Made by a program: the position numbers and the translations under genes. Source: Snodgrassella alvi (GTDB lineage: Bacteria; Pseudomonadota; Gammaproteobacteria; Burkholderiales; Neisseriaceae). From it: a stretch of 57,218 nt of DNA. The stretch covers positions 1 to 57,218 of the forward strand of contig NZ_MEIR01000079.1 in the NCBI RefSeq assembly GCF_002777825.1, written 5' to 3'. Shown here piece after piece: positions 9,379 to 18,240 of the stretch. The notes beneath the pieces are model-generated. The model saw only the letters and a program-made list of their open reading frames with translations. It was not told where the DNA came from and did no database searches. Numbering within the stretch: the stretch's first letter is position 1; each line of letters opens with the position of its first letter.

Positions 9379-10779
9379 ATGAGTAAACCAAACAAACTGA
9401 AGAAATGCCAGCAAGTGGAAATTGATGCCGCTGATCCGTTTAAAAATGATGTGCTGGATAGAAAAGCCAATATTGAAATTCTGACTCAATTTATTACTAG
9501 CTATGAGCAATCGATTGTGCTGTGTATTGATGCTGGCTGGGGACAGGGTAAAACCACTTTTATTAAGATGTGGCAGCAATCTTTGAAAAATCTGGATATC
9601 CCGACTATTTATTTTAATGCATGGGAAAGTGATTACACGGATGATGCGCTGATTGCGTTGATTGGGGAAATTGGTTTATCCATACAGGAACTAACGGGTG
9701 AAGATAAAACAACCGCAGAAAAAATAATTGGGCGTATTTATAAATTTGCGGCCAATTTTACTAAAGCCGCTGCCCCTACTATGGCCAATCTGGGCATTAA
9801 AGCGGCTAGTGGCGGCTTAATCAGTGCCGATGAAATCTCTACAGCATTTGGTAATCTAAGTGAATCACTGGTAAAAGAACAGATTACTAAATACGAAGAA
9901 TCACGCAAGACGCTGGGCAGCTTCAAAGAGGCTTTAAGCGAGCTGGCTCGCTGTTATGCGGATGGCGACGCTCACAAGCCGCTGGTGATTTTTATTGATG
10001 ACCTGGATCGCTGCCGTCCTAATTTTGCTATTGAGGTACTGGAAAAGGCCAAACATCTGTTTAATGTGGATAATATTATCTTTGTGCTGGCTACGGATAA
10101 AACCCAGCTAGGCCACTCTATCAGGGCTGTGTATGGGCAGGGGCTGGATGTTAATGGATATCTGCGCCGGTTTATTGATTTTGATTATCTGCTACCTAGC
10201 CCAGTTAGATCTGATTTCATTGTTAGTTTATCTAAACAATTAGGACTTGATAAATATTTAAATAGAAACATTTTTTCCAATTACCCTCTTATAAGAATTT
10301 TAAAAGATATTATTAGTTTATATAATTTAACACTAAGAGAGCAAGAAGCTTTTTGCAATATTCTTAATATTGCCGTCAGAACTCACTTTTATATTCTAGA
10401 AGATAACTGTGTTACGTTTTTATTTTTATTGAATATACTAAAATTAAAATTTCCAGATTTATATAAAAGTCTGAATAGAGATAATAAAAGCACTTTTGTT
10501 TCTGATGTATTAGAAAATATCAATGCACAATATACTGCAAACAATACTTATTATTTAGAATTTTTAGAATGCATGCTTTTAAGTGTTATCAGGCCAGCTT
10601 CACAATTCTCTTATGAAGAAACAATTGACGATTATGTTAGGAAATACAATTTCAATGATGTTAAAAAACAAAAATTAATAGACAGTTTTGATATGGTTAA
10701 AGGATTTGAAATCACTATACGGGACTTATTAACAATAAAAAATGCTATTGAAATTTGGTCTTCATTCAGGCTTAACTGA
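9379..10779 (+). CDS. KAP-family P-loop NTPase
   Basis: 466 residues. Walker A GWGQGKTT at 53-60, a Y-F-N-A-W-E-S motif at 78-84 typical of KAP NTPases, and Walker B LVIFIDDLDRCRP at 202-214 (hydrophobic strand, then DDLDRC). Family knowledge: KAP ATPases include PifA, which excludes phage T7, and many sit in defence or accessory islands. There is no clear membrane insertion between the Walker motifs, only a small apolar Ala/Gly segment (residues 121-150). Up to codon 274 the gene has the window's usual composition; from about base 10200 it becomes very AT-rich with Ile/Asn/Lys/Leu-rich coding. This suggests a recombined or foreign C-terminal part, which is the usual specificity region. It stands alone, flanked by long non-coding stretches. 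Confidence 0.85.
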   Translation: MSKPNKLKKCQQVEIDAADPFKNDVLDRKANIEILTQFITSYEQSIVLCIDAGWGQGKTTFIKMWQQSLKNLDIPTIYFNAWESDYTDDALIALIGEIGLSIQELTGEDKTTAEKIIGRIYKFAANFTKAAAPTMANLGIKAASGGLISADEISTAFGNLSESLVKEQITKYEESRKTLGSFKEALSELARCYADGDAHKPLVIFIDDLDRCRPNFAIEVLEKAKHLFNVDNIIFVLATDKTQLGHSIRAVYGQGLDVNGYLRRFIDFDYLLPSPVRSDFIVSLSKQLGLDKYLNRNIFSNYPLIRILKDIISLYNLTLREQEAFCNILNIAVRTHFYILEDNCVTFLFLLNILKLKFPDLYKSLNRDNKSTFVSDVLENINAQYTANNTYYLEFLECMLLSVIRPASQFSYEETIDDYVRKYNFNDVKKQKLIDSFDMVKGFEITIRDLLTIKNAIEIWSSFRLN

Positions 10780-11688
10780 ACTATCTGACTGATATTATTT
10801 ATCTAATGATACTTGATAGTTTTATAGGCTAATTGCGTGTATGCAGGCTGGAAAAGGCTGGTGATACATGAATCCGGCAGAAAATTTGCTGATAGCTTTG
10901 ACTTATGCTGTACCAGCATACTGCTTGCGCTTTTGTGGTTGTAGCATTTATATCCCAGAAATTAGAAATTTGTTTACTATTTGCAACTGGCTGTGTTGTT
11001 CATCTCAATCAATAAACCGCCGGCAAGGCGGTTTGTGGGTCTGTTTTGGTGTACGCTTGGAATAATCAGGCGGGTTGTCATCATTGGCACTGCCGGGCAG
11101 CCGGTTTTGCTGCTTTTGAGGCTGTTGTTAATAGCTGTTTCGTTATTGAATTTAAACTGCTGGCTCTTGGGTTAATGGCAGTCCCCCTGTGTGAGTGCGT
11201 TTCTTTTAAGCGGCTGGTATTTTTGCTGGTGGGCATTATTCAGATAAGCTTTAGCTGTGCCGTTTAAGGAAGCGGAGCTGATTATTGATAGTGAATGACA
11301 AGGCTTTATTGCGATGCTTTGTACAGGCAGGTTTGCGGTATTTGAAGCTGCAAATTTATAGGCTGGTTTGTTGATATCACTCTTTTTGCTTTGCTCGGCT
11401 ATTTTGCTGCTAATTTGCTTTATGAAGCCGCAATATTCTGTGCGCCATGGCGTGCGGATTCTGAACGCTAAATTTTTGGCTATTAATTTCCAGTTATTAG
11501 TAGTCTGATTATCTACCCCGGTACTGGTATTTGCTTGTGCGCGATGGTTTTTAGGATATGGTTTGCCGTGCCGGCAAGTTGGCGCCGGCTTTAGCTATTC
11601 AGCTTACCCTATGGTGCAGATTTTTAATGGCGATACGTTGTGTAATCACTGTCAGGCAATGTTGTTAGTACTTTTACTAAACAATATT
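10780..11688. other. Long non-coding stretch downstream of the KAP gene
   Basis: About 900 bases with no convincing gene; open frames are short and lack ribosome-binding sites. Contains a terminator-like hairpin at 11014-11034. It may be the remains of lost genes, but no family could be recognised. Confidence 0.5.
11014..11034 (+). terminator. Hairpin downstream of the KAP gene
   Basis: Perfect 8-bp stem AAACCGCC/GGCGGTTT with a 5-base loop, about 235 bases past the KAP stop. The T-run is short (TTTGTG), so termination is plausible but not certain. It resembles the AAACCGC hairpin in the uvrB leader. Confidence 0.45.
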
Positions 11689-12513
11689 TTAGATAAATCT
11701 GAACAGTTTTGCTGGTGTATCCCACAATAAGGCTGATGCCAGTTGTTTATCCTGTAACAGCATATTCAGTTGGGTAGCCAGATACTCGGGGTTGATTTGT
11801 TGTTCGTACTGGGTATGCGGCCAGTCGCTGCCCCACATTAGGCGATGGGTGCCGAAATTTTCGAGTAATAAGGGTATGGCGGCGGCAAAAAATTTATGCC
11901 CGTCAGCCGCGGCAGCACTAATGCGGTATACCGCGGAAAGTTTGCACCACACCATTCCGCTATGTCCCCATTGCAATAGCTGCTGAAAACCGTTATCACG
12001 GGCGAGTACACTATCCGCTGGCCGGCCGAAGTGGTCGACTACTACGCGGATTTGGTGTTTGTGCAAGGTGGTAATCATGGTGTCCAGTTTGTTACTGCGG
12101 CAATGTAGTTCTACATGCCAGTTGAGGGCTTTGATTTTTTCGAGCAGATTTTGCCACGGAGCGGATTGTAGCTGGGGCTGTGTGCCGTCTATAACATTCA
12201 GGCGTATACCGACGATACCTGCCCTATCCATTGCCTGTAGCTCAGGCAAGGTGATTGTGGGGTCGACGCAGGCTACGCCTCTAAGACGGGGCGCGGCCTG
12301 TGCGATGGCCTGTAGCATAAAGCTGTTATCACAACCAAGAAAGCTCGGCTGAATCAGTACGCCATGCGTGCAGCCAAGGCCGTCTAGATGAGCCAGATAA
12401 TTTGCCAGTGGCGCACTTTGTGCTGGTGTATAGCGCCGGCCGGCCACCATTGGCAAAGCCAGATTAAACACATGTGCATGGCTGTCTATTCTGCCAGTTA
12501 CTACTTGATTCAT
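11689..12513 (-). CDS. Amidohydrolase-2 family metal-dependent hydrolase
   Basis: 274 residues of the COG3618-type TIM-barrel hydrolases (relatives of 2-pyrone-4,6-dicarboxylate lactonase). Metal-site signatures are present: D-S-H-A-H at residues 10-14 on strand 1, a histidine at the end of the central strand (VELHCRSNK and VVVDHFGRP), and GSDWPH near residue 233. These enzymes hydrolyse lactones or decarboxylate small ring acids; the substrate here is unknown. The gene follows the MFS transporter gene with a 21-base gap, so the two almost surely form one transcript, importer first, hydrolase second. Confidence 0.85.
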   Translation of the reverse strand: MNQVVTGRIDSHAHVFNLALPMVAGRRYTPAQSAPLANYLAHLDGLGCTHGVLIQPSFLGCDNSFMLQAIAQAAPRLRGVACVDPTITLPELQAMDRAGIVGIRLNVIDGTQPQLQSAPWQNLLEKIKALNWHVELHCRSNKLDTMITTLHKHQIRVVVDHFGRPADSVLARDNGFQQLLQWGHSGMVWCKLSAVYRISAAAADGHKFFAAAIPLLLENFGTHRLMWGSDWPHTQYEQQINPEYLATQLNMLLQDKQLASALLWDTPAKLFRFI

Positions 12514-12534
12514 TTTATTTCTCTTTTCTATTTT

Positions 12535-13803
12535 TTATTTCTCAGAAATCTGCCCATCCGGATTAATCTGTTTTAAATCGCGCCCTTTGGTTTCGGGTAG
12601 CAACAAGACGCTAATCACTACTATTGAGTAAGCCCAACTGGCGTCGATACCAATGGCTGACCCCAGAGACATTGATGCGCTCATGTGCCCCACAAGGAAC
12701 GGAAATACTGAGGATAGAATACGGCCAAAGTTGTAACAGAAGCCTACTCCGGCACCACGATACTGCTGTGGATAGAGTTCGTTAAACAAGGCGCCCAGGC
12801 TGGAGGGGATGCCGGCAGCAAAAAAGCCTAGCGGAAAGCCAAGGAACAGCATCTGGGTGTTGGTTAAGGGGACAAAGAGGTAAATGCGTACGGTGATGAC
12901 GCAGCAGATGGCAAACAAAGCAACATTAAAACGTCTGCCAATTTTATCAAGCAGGATTGAGCTGGCCATACAGCCACACCAGAAAGCAAAAATAATTACC
13001 GCCAGATAGCCACTGGAATTAAGCACGGAAAGTTTGCGTTCTACTTTGAGGTAGGTAGGCAGCCACGACATGATGGCGTGATAGCCGCCATGTGCACCAA
13101 GACCCAATAAACCACCAAGTAAAGTAGTGCGAATCAATGAAGGTGAAAAAATGCCGAACAGTGCGCTGGCTATGGGTTGTCTGTTTTCGTTTTTCGGTAC
13201 CGCTGCAATTTGTTCTGCTGGTTCCTGTACATGCCGGCGTACATAAAAAATCAGTAATGAGGGCAGTAAGCCTATGGCAAACATGATACGCCAAGCTATA
13301 TTTTCTGGTGCCAGGCTGAAGGTTATTGAAAACAGTATGACTGCTAATCCCCACCCTACTGCCCAGGCACTCTGTACTATCGCCATGACTTTACCGCGGT
13401 ACTGGCTGGTAATGGTTTCTGCCATGAGTACGGCACCGGCCGCCCATTCGCCGCCAATACCAAATCCCTGCAAGGCTTTTAAAGCCAACAGCCAGTAGTA
13501 ATCGGTTACAAATGCTGCCAGAAATGTAAAAAATGCAAACCATACAATCATGATTTGCAATGTTTTGACTCGTCCATACCGGTCTGAAAGGGCTCCGGCA
13601 AACCAGCCGCCCAAGGCCGATGTGACCAGTGTGGCACTGCTGAATAATCCGGCATCACCTCTGCTAATGGCAAAATAGGCAATCAGCGAAGGAACAACTA
13701 AACCAAACATTTGACTTTCGAGAGCGTCTAGTGCCCAGCCACTAAAGCATGCCCAAAAGGTTTTTCTCTCATTTCCTGATACTGCCCGATACCACATAAA
13801 CAT
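12535..13803 (-). CDS. MFS transporter (aromatic acid / sugar acid symporter type)
   Basis: 422 residues with about 12 membrane spans. The loop 2-3 signature (GALSDRYGRVKTL) and the GIGGEWAAGAVLMAE stretch in TM4-5 resemble the NanT/PcaK/shikimate group of proton symporters. It likely brings in the substrate of the downstream hydrolase (21-base gap). The start is taken at the first ATG; a second ATG two codons on is equally possible because the ribosome-binding site is a loose GA-rich run. Confidence 0.85.
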   Translation of the reverse strand: MFMWYRAVSGNERKTFWACFSGWALDALESQMFGLVVPSLIAYFAISRGDAGLFSSATLVTSALGGWFAGALSDRYGRVKTLQIMIVWFAFFTFLAAFVTDYYWLLALKALQGFGIGGEWAAGAVLMAETITSQYRGKVMAIVQSAWAVGWGLAVILFSITFSLAPENIAWRIMFAIGLLPSLLIFYVRRHVQEPAEQIAAVPKNENRQPIASALFGIFSPSLIRTTLLGGLLGLGAHGGYHAIMSWLPTYLKVERKLSVLNSSGYLAVIIFAFWCGCMASSILLDKIGRRFNVALFAICCVITVRIYLFVPLTNTQMLFLGFPLGFFAAGIPSSLGALFNELYPQQYRGAGVGFCYNFGRILSSVFPFLVGHMSASMSLGSAIGIDASWAYSIVVISVLLLPETKGRDLKQINPDGQISEK

Positions 13804-14835
13804 AAAGGTTTCTTTCTTTGTCTATTTTCGAGAATATATAGTTTTAATTTGTTTGCAACTGAATAAAGTTTTTTAGAACTTTATGTCTTTAATTTACTCT
13901 TAACAACATTAACCGCCAATAATAAAATGTTTGTTTATTTGAAATAAATCAAATCAATTTAGCTGTGTTTATTTGATTCTTTGTAAATCAATAACTTGTT
14001 AATTACCAATTTATACACAGGTGCTCATTAATTGAAACGGATTTAACGAAACACGGTACTGCTAGTAGTCAACAACAAATAGATATAGCAAATGGTTGAT
14101 TGGAGGGCATCCTTTATTGTTAATTATGATTATGAATAAACAAAATAATTTAATTCTAATAAATCTGGCGTATTTTGTGCAATCTTTTTGCTGTAAATTT
14201 TTTATTATATTAATAATTGTGGTCAGATGGCTATTGTATAAAAAAATATCTGCAACAATTATTAATTTAATAATTATGGCTGATACATGTGTCATTGCCG
14301 AAGCTGTGTTTTATGCGGGGCTGTTGTTTTGTTATGGTACTCTTTATATGTATTAGCAATATTATTAGCATAAATATGCTAATAGGGTAATTCATTGCGA
14401 TTCTGTATGGTGTGAGTGGTCTATTGTTCATACGTGCGTTGTGGCCGGCTGTTATGGTTTCTGTCTGTTAACTATTTGCTTAGACTTTTAAATTTGATTT
14501 TTGTATTATATTTGTTTTTACAATTTTATTAGTGCTAATAAGGTTATGTGTAGATATGCCTGCATGAGTACAAAAATTACGTAAAAAGTTACGCTGTATT
14601 TTTAAGTGTTTTGTGCTGATTTAGTATCACATTATTTAGTTTCTCATGAAATAGTAAGGTTTCTCTGTGTAAAAATTTTTTTATATTCAAAAGTAAAGGT
14701 TTATTTTTAATATAAAGAATTTTTATGAGTGTTATGGTGTTATAAATCGTTGGCCATTCTTTGGTTACTTTTCTTGCTTGAGAAATAGCACTTTCTACTG
14801 TGATATAAATCGGATGATTGTTTATGATTCCTATT
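13804..14835. other. AT-rich non-coding stretch of about 1 kb
   Basis: Must hold the promoter of the MFS/hydrolase operon at its left end. The rest is very AT-rich. Short overlapping open frames on both strands at 14.06-14.36 kb are Ile/Asn-rich and have no convincing start signals, so I do not call genes. No RNA gene recognised. Confidence 0.5.
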
Positions 14836-15525
14836 TTATTTAGTTAGTAATTTTGCTATTTCCCATATCCAACCAAGTTCGGGATATCTAGGCGAACCAA
14901 TGATCTGATTGGTGGTTGAGCTAATCCAATGCTTTCCATTAAAATAAATTTTATTAAGTTCATCAGATAGGTCTACTAATCCACTAGGCGTTATTTCGCC
15001 ATTACCAGTAAGTATTCCTTGAGTAATAGAATGATTTCCGCCTGTTACTATACCAATCATCATTGGTAAAATAAGAGTTACTCTATGATTACAATTTTGT
15101 GTAAACTCTCCACTCGGGCGTGCTTGGTGTCCAATTGAACCAAGATTATAAATTAAACTACTTGGATGCCAGCAGGTAGGTAATACGATGTCGGAAGATA
15201 ATTTAAGGGAATACTTTACCGGTGAATCTTCATGCGACAGATATTTAATTGTGATTTCTTGATCTGTTGGATAAAAACCAAAAAAATCCATTGGAAATTT
15301 AATTTCTGTTATAGCATTGTGTGGAGAACTTAAATAAGCGTTTCTGATATGTTCAGCTTGGATAGGTTTCATAATTATTTTAATTAAATCATGTAATGCC
15401 TCTTTTTTTCGGGATAAAGCGTGTGTATTTCTATTTGCAATCTTATTAGCCCACTCCATCACGTGAATAAAACTCTGCTCATTAGCTGAAATGGTTTTCT
15501 TTTTTTTAAAAAAACAATGAAACAT
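14836..15525 (-). CDS. DUF6710-like protein of unknown function
   Basis: 229 residues from ATG 15525. An in-frame TTG at 15621 would add 32 residues that are not needed. The C-terminal half carries a run that I associate with DUF6710: NLGSIGHQARPSGEFTQ, then hydrophobic LILPMMIGIVTGGNHSI with Gly-Gly-Asn-His. The conserved Gly/His block suggests an enzyme-like or nucleotide-related fold, but no function is known to me. GC is clearly below the window average and the gene abuts a decayed IS3-family element, so it looks acquired. Orphan gene with long non-coding DNA downstream. Confidence 0.65.
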   Translation of the reverse strand: MFHCFFKKKKTISANEQSFIHVMEWANKIANRNTHALSRKKEALHDLIKIIMKPIQAEHIRNAYLSSPHNAITEIKFPMDFFGFYPTDQEITIKYLSHEDSPVKYSLKLSSDIVLPTCWHPSSLIYNLGSIGHQARPSGEFTQNCNHRVTLILPMMIGIVTGGNHSITQGILTGNGEITPSGLVDLSDELNKIYFNGKHWISSTTNQIIGSPRYPELGWIWEIAKLLTK

Positions 15526-15632
15526 ATGAATCTCAAATTGTACTTTGTGCAATAATCCGTTAGATATTTCTATATAGTTAAAAACTTTTATCCAATTATA
15601 AGTAAAAAAGTTAGCACTCAAACTAAAGTGAA

Positions 15633-16168
15633 TGATAACTATTTCTAAAATAGTGCAATTTAAAGAGTAGAAAATTTGCTCTAGTATCTTTTACAGAGGA
15701 TTTAAATTTGAAAAAAGATGACTGAGCATCAAATTGTATCCATATTAAAAGGAGCAAAAGCCTGTATTCTGGTTAAAGAGCTTTGCCAGAAATAGCGTAT
15801 GAGCAATTGGACTTTTACAAATGGCGGGAAAATACGGCGGTATGCAAACATCTGATATCAACTGCCTAAAGGAACATGAGGCTGAAAATCATAATCTTTA
15901 ACATATGGTTGCCGAGCTGAGTTTAAAATCTCAGCTACAGGAGAAAATCATAAAAAAGTTCTAGTGTCCGTCAAAGCTCGTAAAGCTTGGGTACTGGAAC
16001 TAATGCAGGTTATTCTATGATGATAGTAAGGTGTTTTTCTATTGTTAGTTTAAGTACTCTGTGCTTATTATTATCAACCCAAGTTACAGGATGGAGCGGT
16101 AATTATAGCCGTAATAGGTGCTATCATTGACAGGTACTTTGGGCTTTTGTAAATATTTTAAATGAGCA
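15633..16168 (+). mobile_element. Decayed IS3-family element (5' half)
   Basis: Shares the left-end sequence, orfA and the first part of orfB with the element at 55482. Alignable blocks run from the end sequence (ctaaaatagt) through the orfA start (15708), several stop codons, the orfA end (aaaatcataaaaaag) and the orfB C-x-Y-Y-Y-Q-P-K segment. The homology stops at about 16168, seven bases before the lysO stop codon. Multiple stops and indels make it inactive. The right end of the element is missing. Confidence 0.85.
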
Positions 16169-16175
16169 TCTTTTG

Positions 16176-17093
16176 CTAAAACGGCAATGATGAGAAAACT
16201 ACCATTAGTATCGGTGCGGTTATATTGACAATAAAGCCAAAGCTGATGGCCAAAGGAACAGCGCTAATGCCACCGGATGCCTGAATAGCCGGCAGGGTGA
16301 AATCTAGGCTGGTGGCGCCACCAATGCTGACGGCGGTGGTGGGATAGCGGCGCATCAGTATGGGTATAAAGATGAGGGCAAAGAATTCGCGTGCCAAGTC
16401 GTTGAATAAGGCAATACTGCCCCAGACTGCGCCATAGGCCTTAGTCATGATGATGCTGGAGAGTGAATACCAGCCATAGCCGCTGCTGAGCGCCAGCCCT
16501 TTGCTAATGGATACATCAGGCATAATCAGGGCGAATATCAGGCCGCCGAGCAAACTGGCCAGTGTGAATAATCCGGCACTGATCACGCCGCGGCGGTTGA
16601 GAAATACCTGTTGCAGGGTGATGCCACTACTGCGCAACTGCATGCCTACCAGTAACAGTAGTATTATCAGTGCTTTGTTGACGGCAGCCTGTGGATCTCC
16701 TAACCAATTGAAAGACAGGTAGTTACCTGCTATCAGGCCGATAAGCAGGCAGCCAACTTGCTTCAGGCTGCCCATGATGCTGATGTCGCCGCACTGGCCG
16801 GCTGATTGTTGTCGATTCAGGTGCCACGGATAGCGGCGGTCAAACCAGATGAATACCAGCAAATTGGTGGCTATCAGGCAGAGAAACAATACGCCTACGG
16901 TAAGGCTGATGTTAGTCAACTGTGCGCTAAGGTTGGGGATTTGTGCCAGTGATACGCCAATCAGGAATAAAATTAGATATACCAGCCATGATAAGCCGTG
17001 GTTGAGCCAGTTGATGGCACGCGCTGGTACGGGTATGCAAAATCCTGCCAGCAGGGGAATGAGAATGATTAGCAGGGGAATTAAATTTTGCAT
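16176..17093 (-). CDS. lysO: LysO-family lysine exporter
   Basis: 305 residues, mostly membrane-embedded (about 8-10 spans). The second half carries the family block SSGYGWYSLSSI, then A-L-F-N-D-L-A-R-E and GGATSLDFTLPAIQ, diagnostic of LysO/YbjE (DUF340) exporters that remove excess lysine or toxic analogues. It starts at an ATG and ends against the IS3 remnant. The gap to fpr upstream is about 105 bases; co-transcription is possible but not shown. Confidence 0.85.
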   Translation of the reverse strand: MQNLIPLLIILIPLLAGFCIPVPARAINWLNHGLSWLVYLILFLIGVSLAQIPNLSAQLTNISLTVGVLFLCLIATNLLVFIWFDRRYPWHLNRQQSAGQCGDISIMGSLKQVGCLLIGLIAGNYLSFNWLGDPQAAVNKALIILLLLVGMQLRSSGITLQQVFLNRRGVISAGLFTLASLLGGLIFALIMPDVSISKGLALSSGYGWYSLSSIIMTKAYGAVWGSIALFNDLAREFFALIFIPILMRRYPTTAVSIGGATSLDFTLPAIQASGGISAVPLAISFGFIVNITAPILMVVFSSLPF

Positions 17094-17198
17094 GGATGGT
17101 TCTGTAGGGTGAAATTAAGGGTAATAGGCGGCTGCCAGCAGGTACAAAACAAGCAGCACATTGGGTGACAATGGCTGCTGTGAATATGCATTTAAGCT

Positions 17199-17975
17199 TT
17201 ATTGGTCAACGAAAGCGCGTTCGATAACGTAGTCGCCACGCTGCCCCATTTTCGGGGAGATGGTTAAACCAAAGCTATTAAGGGTTTCACAGGTATCCTT
17301 GAGCATTTCCGGGCTGCCACAAATCATGGCGCGATCATCTGCCGGATTAATCGGTGGCAGGCCAATGTCGGTAAAGAGTTTACCTGATTTCATTAAATCA
17401 GTCAGGCGTCCGTGATGAATGTAGTCTTCTCTGGAAACCACTGGATAGTAAATCAGCTTTTCGCGCACCATTTCTCCCAAATATTCGTGATTGGGTAATT
17501 CGGTGGTGAAGTGGTCGTGATAAGCCAAATCTTTTTTGTAGCGTACGCCGTGAATCAGGATGATTTTTTCAAACTGTTCATAGATATCCGGGTCTTTGGT
17601 AACACTGAGAAATGGTGCTAAACCGGTACCGGTAGACAGCAGATACAGGTTTTTGCCGGGATTGAGGTCGCCGGCAATCAGGGTGCCGGTGGGCTTTTTG
17701 CTCACGAGGACTTCATCACCTACTTTCAAATGCTGCAAGCGACTGGTTAATGGGCCGTTCTGTACTTTGATACTGAAAAAAGCTAGCTCTTCTTCCCAGT
17801 TGGCACTGGCAATACTGTAGGCACGCATCAGTGGCTTACCGTCTACCATCAGGCCAATCATGACAAACTGGCCATTCTGAAAGCGTAATGATTCGTCACG
17901 GGTGCAGGTGAATGTGAAGTATGCATCTGTCCAGTGGTGTACGGACAGGACTTTTTGTGTGTTGTAGGCTGCCAT
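17199..17975 (-). CDS. fpr: Ferredoxin--NADP reductase
   Basis: 258-residue flavoprotein that moves electrons between NADPH and ferredoxin or flavodoxin, used for Fe-S cluster supply and oxidative stress. FAD motif R-A-Y-S-I-A-S-A at 51-58, NADP-binding LLSTGTGLAPFLS at about 112-124, and the C-terminal R-G-D-Y-V-I-E-R-A-F that contacts the flavin. This is the canonical bacterial fpr; a divergent paralogue lies at 22653-23429. Confidence 0.93.
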   Translation of the reverse strand: MAAYNTQKVLSVHHWTDAYFTFTCTRDESLRFQNGQFVMIGLMVDGKPLMRAYSIASANWEEELAFFSIKVQNGPLTSRLQHLKVGDEVLVSKKPTGTLIAGDLNPGKNLYLLSTGTGLAPFLSVTKDPDIYEQFEKIILIHGVRYKKDLAYHDHFTTELPNHEYLGEMVREKLIYYPVVSREDYIHHGRLTDLMKSGKLFTDIGLPPINPADDRAMICGSPEMLKDTCETLNSFGLTISPKMGQRGDYVIERAFVDQ

Positions 17976-18181
17976 TAATTATCCATGGTTAAGGAAAGCG
18001 GTATTATTAGCGTAAACCGAAAACACGCCAGTTGTGTGTGCCGTTCTGGGGCATTTTTGCTCTCGCTACTGGCGTAAGGTGTGAATTTTAAGACAATTTG
18101 ATGCGCTGTTCAATGGGGTTTAGAGTATTCACTTTAATAAATGTAGGCTGACTTGTGCGTTGTGTCTGCGGCTGGTACAAA

Positions 18182-18222
18182 TAAATCAACAGGCTGCTAT
18201 TTTGATAGCAACCTGTTGATTT
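18182..18222 (-). terminator. secA terminator
   Basis: Long stem (taaatcaacagg / cctgttgattta, continuing inward through ctgctat/atagca with one mismatch), 18 bases past the secA stop, followed on the minus strand by TTTATTTGT. It could also work on the opposite strand. Confidence 0.85.
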
Positions 18223-18240
18223 ATTTTGATTTAACCACAA

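Noticed and set aside
14062-14356. Two overlapping small frames on opposite strands
   Set aside because: Very AT-rich, Ile/Asn-heavy, with no clear start signals or family; they most likely reflect low stop frequency by chance.
9379-16168. A complete multi-gene defence island
   Set aside because: The KAP NTPase and the DUF6710-like gene are suggestive, but they are separated by a metabolic operon and long non-coding DNA, with no recognisable nuclease, methylase or toxin partner.
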